DNA of 19,596 nucleotides from CAZKEW01 sp964580435. GTDB lineage: Bacteria > Acidobacteriota > Aminicenantia > Aminicenantales > UBA8522. Location: positions 1 to 19,596 of the forward strand of contig CAZOKP010000050.1 of the NCBI GenBank assembly GCA_964580435.1, written 5' to 3'. The notes under the pieces were generated by a model. It had not been told where the DNA came from, ran no database searches, and saw only the letters and a list, made by a program, of their open reading frames with translations. Position numbers and translations under genes: made by a program. Shown piece by piece: positions 14,087 to 19,596 of this stretch. Each line of letters starts with the position of its first letter. Position 1 is the stretch's first letter.

Positions 14087-15057
14087 GCCGAGTGCTCGAA
14101 GCCTTTTATTCCAAGGGGCCGCTTCTCCCCCTTCTCGTCGGTTAAAAAGATGCTCTTTCCCCGTTTCATTTCGCCGATCCAGTGGACTCCATATTTTTTT
14201 TGAAGTGTCTCGATGATCCCCAGGTTTTTCGGGTTGACGGTAAATAAAAGCTGATAATCCTCGCCGCCGTGGAGAGCCAGGTTCTCCGGTTTTTTCACAA
14301 AAGAGCGGATCTCCGAAGAGAGAGGCAATCGGGCAAGATGGACATCCGCTCCAACCCGGCTTTCTTCGCAGAGATGGAGCAGGTCAACCGAGAGGCCGTC
14401 GCTTATGTCGATCATCGCCGTCGCCGCCCGGCGGCCTGAAAGAGCCAGGCCGAGCGAGATCTGGGGAGCGGGGTCGAGAAAAGCCCTGAGAAGAACGTCC
14501 GCTCTCCTGTTCCTCCCGAGTTTGTAGCCTTTCTTAAGCAGCCAGAGTCCTGCGGCCGCATCGCCAAGAGTGCCGGAGACGAAAATCAGGTCCCCGGGCT
14601 TAGCACCGCCTCGCCGGATAGGGTTTTCCCCCTCGCCGACGACCGTCACAGATATGGACATCTTTGCTGAAGAGGAAATATCTCCGCCGATGAGTTCCGT
14701 CCTATTTTCCCTGGCCGCGGCCTCGAATCCAAGAAAGAATTTCGTCACGTCCTCTCGCTTCATCCCGCGTTTCAGGGCCAGTCCAAGAAGGGCGAATTTC
14801 GGCCGGCCGCCCATCGCCGCAATATCGCTCAGGTTCACGTTGAGGGCCTTCCGGCCCAACAAATACGGGGGATGGATAGAGGAGATAAAATGGACGTCCT
14901 CGATGAGAAGGTCCGTGGTGAGGAGAAGACGTCGCGAGGCGCTTCGGATAACAGCGGCATCATCGCCGATGCCCAAGATCAGGTCGCCTGTTTTCCCGGA
15001 GAACTCTCTCCTGATGGCCCGAATTATTTCTCTTTCTCGAAGGGAACGGAGGTTCAT
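14083..15057 (-). CDS. thiL: Thiamine-monophosphate kinase
   Basis: Phosphorylates thiamine monophosphate to the active coenzyme thiamine diphosphate with ATP. The 324-residue protein has the PurM-like ThiL layout: ILGIGDDAAVI (about 28-37), LTTDLLIEDVHF, ALNVNLSDIAAMGG, ELIGGDISSS, FVSGTLGDAAAG and AMIDISDGLSVDL. The metal-binding aspartates of GDDAAV and TTDLL are present, and length is normal. The start ATG at 15057 overlaps the lon stop in ATGA, so it is coupled to lon and is the last gene of the five-gene minus-strand operon. No other thiamine genes are in view. Its 3' end overlaps the convergent dapF stop by 4 bases (TTAA). Confidence 0.94.
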   Translation of the reverse strand: MNLRSLREREIIRAIRREFSGKTGDLILGIGDDAAVIRSASRRLLLTTDLLIEDVHFISSIHPPYLLGRKALNVNLSDIAAMGGRPKFALLGLALKRGMKREDVTKFFLGFEAAARENRTELIGGDISSSAKMSISVTVVGEGENPIRRGGAKPGDLIFVSGTLGDAAAGLWLLKKGYKLGRNRRADVLLRAFLDPAPQISLGLALSGRRAATAMIDISDGLSVDLLHLCEESRVGADVHLARLPLSSEIRSFVKKPENLALHGGEDYQLLFTVNPKNLGIIETLQKKYGVHWIGEMKRGKSIFLTDEKGEKRPLGIKGFEHSA

Positions 15058-17459
15058 CCCCCAGCCTTTTTTTCAGGAGGCTTAATGAGAGCGTTGTCGA
15101 AGACCTCTCCAATCTCCTCGACAAAAATGAAGTCCATCTCTTTCCTGATCTTCTGGGGAATATCGATGAGGTCTTTTTTATTCGGAGCCGGGAGGATCAT
15201 CTTCCGGACACCCGCCCGCTGGGCGGCCAGGACCTTCTCTTTGACGCCCCCGATAGGGAGCACATTCCCCCTCAGGGTGATCTCCCCTGTCATGGCCACA
15301 TCCCTCTTTACCTTCATTTCGGTGCAGACCGAGATCAGGGCCGTGGCTATGGTAACGCCCGCCGATGGTCCATCCTTGGGGATCGCGCCCTCGGGGATGT
15401 GGATATGGAAGTCATGCTCCGAGAAAAAGTCGACGCTGACCCCGAACTCCTCGGCATGCGCTCGGGCATAGCTCAAGGCCGCCTGGGCAGATTCCTTCAT
15501 CACGTCGCCGAGAGAACCGGTCAGGGACAGATTCCCTTTGCCCTTCATCTTGGTGACTTCGACAAAGAGGATCTCTCCTCCCGTGGCGGTCCAGGCCACA
15601 CCCAAGGCCACGCCGACCTGGTCTTTCTTCAGGAGCTGGTCCTTGAAGATCCGCGGAGGCCCGAGGTAGCCCTCGACATTCCGAGACGTGATCCGGTAGA
15701 GTTTTTTCTTGCCCTCGGCCACCTTCCGCGCGACTTTCCGGCAAACGGAGGCAATCTCCCTCTCCAGGTTCCTGACGCCAGCCTCCCGGGTATATAGAGA
15801 AATGATCTTTTTGATCGCGCCTTCAGTGAAGGCGATCGACTTTTCGCCCAGGGCATGCTCTTTGACCTGTTTGGGCACGAGATGCTGGAGGGCAATCTGG
15901 AGCTTTTCCTCCTCCGTATAGCCCGGAAGGTCGAGGACTTCCATACGGTCGCGGAAAGCCGGCTGGATGGGGTCGAGCAAGTTGGCGGTTGTGATAAACA
16001 TCACTTTAGAGAGGTCGAATGGAACCCCCAGGTAATGATCCCGGAAAGAATTGTTCTGCTCAGGGTCGAGGACCTCGAGGAGGGCCGAAGAAGGGTCTCC
16101 CCTGAAGTCGGCGCCGATCTTATCCACTTCATCCATCATGAAGACGGGATTATTCGACCCGGCGCGCTTTATTCCCTGGACGATCTTTCCCGGCATGGCG
16201 CCGACATAAGTCCGTCTGTGACCTCGAATTTCTGCTTCATCCCGGACGCCGCCGAGGGAGATGCGGATGAATTTCCTTCCCAGGGCGCGGGCGATGGAAC
16301 GGCCGAGAGACGTTTTGCCGACGCCGGGAGGTCCAACAAAGCAAAGGATTGGCCCCTTGATTTTCTTTGAAAGAGACCTGACGGCGAGATATTCGACGAT
16401 TCTCTCTTTCACTTTTTGCAGACCGTAGTGGTCCTCGTCCAGAATCTTCATCGCCTTCAGGAGGTCAAGGTTATCCACCGTGGTCCTGTTCCAGGGCAAA
16501 GAGAACATCCAGTCCAAGTAGTTCCGGACGACAGCCGTCTCGGCCGACTCCGGATGCATCTGGGCCAGCCTCGAGATCTGTTTGTCGAGCTCCTCCCGCA
16601 CTTCCTCGGCGACCTTGAGCTTATCCAACTGGTCCTGGTATGCCTTGATCTCTTCCTGGATCTCGGTCCCTTCGCCAAGCTCCTTCTGAATCGCCTTGAG
16701 CTGCTGCCGCAGGTAATACTGCCTCTGGAGCTTGTCCATCTCCCCTTTGGCCTCGGTGCTGATCTTGGACTGCATATCCAGGAGCTCGAGCTCCTTGGTT
16801 AAGAGCTCATAGACCTTCTTCAAACGCTGGGACGGGTCGACGATCTCCAGGATCTTTTGGGCTTCCTCGACCTTGAGCTCCAGGTTGGCCGCGGTCAGGT
16901 CGGCCAGCCTGCCCATCTCCTCTACGTTGGCGGCAATGATCAGCACCTCGGGGGCGATATTCTTCCCCAGTGAGGTCGCTTTTTCCAGCCCGCTGCGGAC
17001 GTTGCGGATGAGGGCTTCATTCTCGATCGTCTTGTCCTTGGTCTCCGGCTCATGAATGACCAACACCTGGGCCTGGATAAACGCCTGGTCTTCCTCAAAG
17101 CTTTCGATTTTGGCCCGAATTAGACCCTGCGCCAGGATTCGGACCCTGCCATCGGGAAGCTTTAGCATCCTCATAATCAATGCAACGGTTCCGACGTCGT
17201 AGACGTCCTCTCTTTTCGGGTCCTCGACGTCCATCTCCTTTTGGGTCAGGAGAAGAATCATCCGGTTGGTGGCCAGAGATTGGTCGATAGCGCTCTTTGA
17301 TTTCTCCCGCCCGACAAAGAGAGGGGCAATCATATAGGGGAAGACAACGATATCGCGGAGCAGAAGAACGGGCAGTTTCTGGGGAATTTGCAGCTTCTGG
17401 TCCCGCTCTTCGACAAGCTCGTCCAACGACTCGCCGTTCTTGTTATCCTTTTCGGCCAT
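15054..17459 (-). CDS. lon: ATP-dependent protease La (Lon)
   Basis: Cytoplasmic AAA+ serine protease that degrades damaged and regulatory proteins. The 801-residue protein has the LAN substrate-binding domain (about 28-220, LPVLLLRDIVVFPYM), a helical linker, and the AAA+ module with Walker A GPPGVGKT (376-383), Walker B MMDEVDK and sensor and arginine motifs. The C-terminal protease domain has S699 in PKDGPSAG and K742 in GGVKEK, 43 residues apart as in E. coli Lon. All catalytic residues are intact. ATG 17459 has GGAGG six bases upstream, located inside the end of hsp20, which overlaps lon by 17 bases. Expression coupled to the small heat-shock gene fits a protein-quality-control role. Confidence 0.97.
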   Translation of the reverse strand: MAEKDNKNGESLDELVEERDQKLQIPQKLPVLLLRDIVVFPYMIAPLFVGREKSKSAIDQSLATNRMILLLTQKEMDVEDPKREDVYDVGTVALIMRMLKLPDGRVRILAQGLIRAKIESFEEDQAFIQAQVLVIHEPETKDKTIENEALIRNVRSGLEKATSLGKNIAPEVLIIAANVEEMGRLADLTAANLELKVEEAQKILEIVDPSQRLKKVYELLTKELELLDMQSKISTEAKGEMDKLQRQYYLRQQLKAIQKELGEGTEIQEEIKAYQDQLDKLKVAEEVREELDKQISRLAQMHPESAETAVVRNYLDWMFSLPWNRTTVDNLDLLKAMKILDEDHYGLQKVKERIVEYLAVRSLSKKIKGPILCFVGPPGVGKTSLGRSIARALGRKFIRISLGGVRDEAEIRGHRRTYVGAMPGKIVQGIKRAGSNNPVFMMDEVDKIGADFRGDPSSALLEVLDPEQNNSFRDHYLGVPFDLSKVMFITTANLLDPIQPAFRDRMEVLDLPGYTEEEKLQIALQHLVPKQVKEHALGEKSIAFTEGAIKKIISLYTREAGVRNLEREIASVCRKVARKVAEGKKKLYRITSRNVEGYLGPPRIFKDQLLKKDQVGVALGVAWTATGGEILFVEVTKMKGKGNLSLTGSLGDVMKESAQAALSYARAHAEEFGVSVDFFSEHDFHIHIPEGAIPKDGPSAGVTIATALISVCTEMKVKRDVAMTGEITLRGNVLPIGGVKEKVLAAQRAGVRKMILPAPNKKDLIDIPQKIRKEMDFIFVEEIGEVFDNALIKPPEKKAGG

Positions 17460-17889
17460 GAGTTTCCTCCGGCTTGTCCTCTTTATTGATATATTTTTTA
17501 AGGAGAAGGATCAATACCCCGTTCTCCAGAAAAGCCTTGGCCTTGTCCGGGACGACCGTTGTGGGAAGGGCAACAAGGCGCCGGAAGCTCCCGAATTCCC
17601 TTTCCAGGCGAAGGAACTTGATCCTTTCAGAAGAGATGCCCTCTTTTTTCGTGCCCCTGATCTCCACCCGGTTGCTCTGGACAGTGATAGTGATGTCAGA
17701 CTGGACCACCCCGGGAATTTCGGCCTCGACAATGATCTCTCGCAGTTTTTCATAGATATCGACCCGCGGAATCCAGGTTTCGTCCCATTCCAGGTATTTC
17801 TCCCTCCGGACGAACGGCGCGCGCTTGATCCTGTTGATTTCAGTGTTGATCTTGATAATTCTCGCGACCGGCTTGATTCTTCTGATCAT
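17443..17889 (-). CDS. Small heat shock protein (Hsp20/alpha-crystallin family)
   Basis: A 148-residue ATP-independent chaperone that holds unfolding proteins. The alpha-crystallin domain spans about residues 38-135, with WIPRVDIYEKLREIIVEAEIPGV, then VEIRGTKKE and EREFGSFRRLVALPTTV, and the C-terminal LENGVLILLLKK that closes the domain. The tail ends HGRKG without a clear IXI motif. The frame is open upstream to an ATG at 17952, but that would overlap nrdR by 50 bases and add a Ser/Arg/Asn-rich stretch, so ATG 17889 (13 bases after the nrdR stop) is preferred. No Shine-Dalgarno is evident for it, so translation probably depends on upstream ribosomes. It sits between nrdR and lon in the operon. 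Confidence 0.88.
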   Translation of the reverse strand: MIRRIKPVARIIKINTEINRIKRAPFVRREKYLEWDETWIPRVDIYEKLREIIVEAEIPGVVQSDITITVQSNRVEIRGTKKEGISSERIKFLRLEREFGSFRRLVALPTTVVPDKAKAFLENGVLILLLKKYINKEDKPEETHGRKG

Positions 17890-17902
17890 TTTGGAAATAG
17901 AA

Positions 17903-18358
17903 TTATTTTTCTTTGAGGAGCGATTCGAGTTCCTGCTTGAACTCCGCGACATCCTTGAATTCCCGGTAAACGGAGGCGAACCTGACGTAGGCCACTTTGT
18001 CCAGTTCCCTGAGCTTGTCCATCACAAAGAGACCGATCTCAGAAACCTTGATCTCCTTGTCCGGCCGTTCATGGACCTTAGTCTCGATTTCTTCGACGAT
18101 CTCTTCAAGTTTCGCTACCGCAATCGGCCTTTTCTCGCAGGCCTTCAGAAGCCCGCGCAAAATCTTTTGGCCGTCGAAAGGCTGACGGCTGCCGTCTTTC
18201 TTGACGACCATGTAAGGAATCACTTCGATTTTTTCATAAGTGGTGTAACGCTTCTTGCAGGAAATGCATTCCCGCCGCCGGCGGATGGATAGGTCTTTGC
18301 GGCTCTCCCGAGAATCGATCACCTTGCTATCAGGGTGGTTACAAAAGGGGCATTTCAT
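17903..18358 (-). CDS. nrdR: Transcriptional repressor NrdR of ribonucleotide reductase genes
   Basis: A 151-residue ATP/dATP-sensing repressor. Zinc ribbon cysteines are C3, C6, C31 and C34 (MKCPFC...CISC), followed by the DNA-binding basic stretch RRRRECISCKKRYTTYE and the ATP-cone domain (about residues 49-139). Length and order are typical of NrdR. Its start overlaps the flippase-like gene's stop in ATGA, so it is probably made by coupled translation. NrdR normally binds NrdR boxes upstream of nrd genes; no reductase genes are in this window, so its targets lie elsewhere. The hsp20 gene follows by 13 bases. Confidence 0.96.
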   Translation of the reverse strand: MKCPFCNHPDSKVIDSRESRKDLSIRRRRECISCKKRYTTYEKIEVIPYMVVKKDGSRQPFDGQKILRGLLKACEKRPIAVAKLEEIVEEIETKVHERPDKEIKVSEIGLFVMDKLRELDKVAYVRFASVYREFKDVAEFKQELESLLKEK

Positions 18359-19383
18359 TTTGCTCCGACCTCACCGAGTTTCTTAAGCTGAAAGATTGTC
18401 ATCCCTTCTTTCCATAATATACCATATCCGAGACAGCAAGTCACCACAACCTGGACGGCATGGACAAGGATAGTTACGCCAACAGCCAAGTTGGGGTCAA
18501 CGCCCAAGAAAGTCGTCATCCCGAGCTTGGAAAAGTAGTGGAATCCTCCGACCATGCCCGGGCTGGGGATGGAGGCGCCGACCCCGGTGAGAAAAACATA
18601 GGGGATCAACAAAAAGAACGCGATGGAAACCCCGAAGGCATGCAGAAAGACCCAATAATAGAAGATGACGCCCAGCCAGACGACGAAGGAGAAGAGGATG
18701 TACATCAGCAAGCTTTTAAAAGACCGGAAAAATTCCAACCCTTCGATAAACTCCTCAGAAATGGACAAGACCTTTTGAGTGATTTTCTGCGAAAACGGCT
18801 TGAGCAGAAAGGAAATGAAGCCGAGGGTTTTGGCCCTGAAAAAATAAAGGCAAAGGCTGAAAATGAGGAGGACAGAGGCAAAGGCCGCGCCGACGATTCC
18901 CCAGAGATAAAGGTCGGAATATTCTTTGGCGCCGGCATGGAGTTTCGAAGAATAGAGGGGCCGCGCCAGGAGGAAAACAACCAGCAGAAAGCACATCGTG
19001 AACATATCAAAGATCCGCTCGACCACGACTGTGCCCAGGGCGAAGCCTTTTCTGATATTTTCCTTTCGGGCTAAGTACAGGGGCTTGATCACCTCCCCTA
19101 CCCGGCCGGGCAAGGAAAAATTGACGGCAAAACCCACAGCGTTTGCAGCGAACATGTTCAGGAACTTTACGCCCTTTTTCTCCTGGTCGAGAAGGTAGCG
19201 CCAGCGCAAAGCCCGTGTGACCAGGTGAAGCGGGGCCAGAATGATGGTCAGGATGAAAATGGAGGTGTTGACCTGGCGGAGATAACGGTAGACTTCTTTC
19301 CAGTCCACGCTCCGGAAGAAGAAGAACAGGAAAACCGCGGTGACGAGGATGATGAGGCCGAGGCGGATCCAGTTTTTTCGCAT
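18355..19383 (-). CDS. Lysylphosphatidylglycerol synthase transmembrane / flippase-like (UPF0104) membrane protein
   Basis: A 342-residue polytopic inner-membrane protein with about eight hydrophobic segments, beginning MRKNWIRLGLIILVTAVFLFF. The family signature is visible: ALRWRYLLD (R-X-X-R-X-X-Y-like), the loop NFSLPGRVGEVIKPLYLARK, VVVERIFDM, and GASIPSPGMVGGFHYF. These are the conserved stretches of the UPF0104/YbhN and MprF membrane-domain superfamily, which moves or binds lipid-linked substrates; the soluble LPG synthase domain is absent. Function here is therefore unassigned, with lipid or polyprenol transport plausible. ATG 19383 has no Shine-Dalgarno but follows a good promoter by 12 bases, giving an almost leaderless mRNA. 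It is the first gene of the nrdR-hsp20-lon-thiL operon. Confidence 0.85.
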   Translation of the reverse strand: MRKNWIRLGLIILVTAVFLFFFFRSVDWKEVYRYLRQVNTSIFILTIILAPLHLVTRALRWRYLLDQEKKGVKFLNMFAANAVGFAVNFSLPGRVGEVIKPLYLARKENIRKGFALGTVVVERIFDMFTMCFLLVVFLLARPLYSSKLHAGAKEYSDLYLWGIVGAAFASVLLIFSLCLYFFRAKTLGFISFLLKPFSQKITQKVLSISEEFIEGLEFFRSFKSLLMYILFSFVVWLGVIFYYWVFLHAFGVSIAFFLLIPYVFLTGVGASIPSPGMVGGFHYFSKLGMTTFLGVDPNLAVGVTILVHAVQVVVTCCLGYGILWKEGMTIFQLKKLGEVGAK

Positions 19384-19395
19384 GATAAGCGGTTC

Positions 19396-19424
19396 ATGTT
19401 ATCATCGCCGGCAGACCCTGTCAA
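19396..19424 (-). promoter_or_regulatory. Promoter of the flippase-nrdR-hsp20-lon-thiL operon
   Basis: On the minus strand, a perfect TTGACA (19419-19424), a 17-base spacer and TAACAT (19396-19401). It is 12 bases from the ATG, so the transcript would have a leader of about five bases. The strong -35 and exact spacing make this credible. No other internal promoter is obvious in the operon. Confidence 0.6.
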
Positions 19425-19442
19425 CGAAAGGGCCCGCCAGGG

Positions 19443-19471
19443 TTGAAAAATGAACGGAAATCGATTATGAT
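19443..19471 (+). promoter_or_regulatory. Promoter of tRNA-Gln
   Basis: TTGAAA (19443-19448), 17-base spacer and TATGAT (19466-19471), ending 12 bases before the tRNA's first base. Box quality and position support a dedicated promoter. It is back to back with the divergent operon promoter 19 bases away. Confidence 0.6.
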
Positions 19472-19483
19472 TGAGGGGCCTGC

Positions 19484-19557
19484 TGGGAAGTCGTCCAATG
19501 GCAGGACACATGACTCTGGATCATGGAATCTTGGTTCGAATCCAGGCTTCCCAGCCA
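19484..19557 (+). tRNA. tRNA-Gln (anticodon CUG), CCA encoded
   Basis: Cloverleaf can be folded by eye. The acceptor stem is TGGGAAG (19484-19490) with CTTCCCA (19547-19553), and the D arm has GTC/GAC ends. The anticodon stem CATGA/TCATG (19509-19513, 19521-19525) carries the loop CTCTGGA with anticodon CTG at 19516-19518, reading CAG glutamine codons. The T arm CTTGG/CCAGG has the TTCGAAT loop. Discriminator G and a genomic CCA complete the 74-base gene. It lies on the opposite strand to the flippase-like gene, with a matching promoter upstream. No terminator hairpin is visible in the 39 remaining bases, although a T-rich stretch follows. Confidence 0.95.
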
Positions 19558-19596
19558 GCCTTATTCTTCCGTTTCTCCCTGATTTTTTGGCGTCTT

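Noticed and set aside
1..19596. CRISPR arrays, insertion sequences, prophage or defence islands
   Set aside because: No regularly spaced repeats, transposase, integrase, Cas or toxin-antitoxin proteins are visible. The tRNA at the right end has no adjacent integrase or attachment repeat in view.

Overview
The window is a piece of a bacterial chromosome, probably a metagenome-derived scaffold, because it contains a run of exactly 100 N (4294-4393). The genes suggest a diderm, peptidoglycan-making bacterium: a class A penicillin-binding protein, a DapF-like epimerase, an HtrA/DegP protease and a secreted FecR-domain protein with a Trp/Tyr/Gly-rich region. Gene content and style (moderately GC-rich by eye, Lys/Glu-rich proteins, class II HDAC homologue, Lon with a neighbouring Hsp20) would fit an Acidobacteriota/Aminicenantia-like lineage. 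That placement is an impression, not a demonstrated assignment.

Layout. (1) 1-5323, plus strand: the C-terminal two thirds of an SMC protein, a B12-binding-domain radical SAM protein, and a sodium:solute symporter interrupted by the scaffold gap. Spacing is tight (4 and 10 nt), so this looks like one operon. (2) 5324-5591: a non-coding, hairpin-rich segment with terminal inverted repeats, resembling a small non-autonomous repeat element. (3) 5592-8479, plus: an HDAC/acetylpolyamine amidohydrolase family enzyme, then a possible terminator and the FecR/Trp-rich secreted protein. (4) 8476-11554, minus: tmk followed by a class A PBP (mrcA/ponA type). (5) 11732-14086, plus: an HtrA-type protease followed with no gap (TAGATG) by a diaminopimelate-epimerase homologue. 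(6) 14083-19383, minus: a compact five-gene operon, flippase-like membrane protein, nrdR, hsp20, lon, thiL, with overlapping start/stop codons. (7) 19484-19557, plus: tRNA-Gln(CUG), divergent from that operon.

How the genes work together. The right half mixes protein quality control (Lon, small heat shock protein, HtrA), cell-wall synthesis (DapF-like, PBP1A), nucleotide metabolism (dTMP kinase, NrdR) and thiamine diphosphate synthesis (ThiL). Translational coupling looks pervasive: ATGA overlaps at thiL/lon and nrdR/flippase, TAGATG at htrA/dapF, and convergent gene pairs that share TTAA as overlapping stops.

The most notable observation is that both catalytic cysteines of DapF (positions equivalent to H. 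influenzae Cys73 and Cys217) are serine here. Three minus-strand promoters sit so close to their start codons that the mRNAs would be leaderless or nearly so, and those starts lack a Shine-Dalgarno sequence. The intergenic foldback element at 5327-5559 and the 14-bp palindrome overlapping the ribosome-binding site of the HDAC-like gene also deserve attention. I found no CRISPR array, phage, transposase or obvious defence system.
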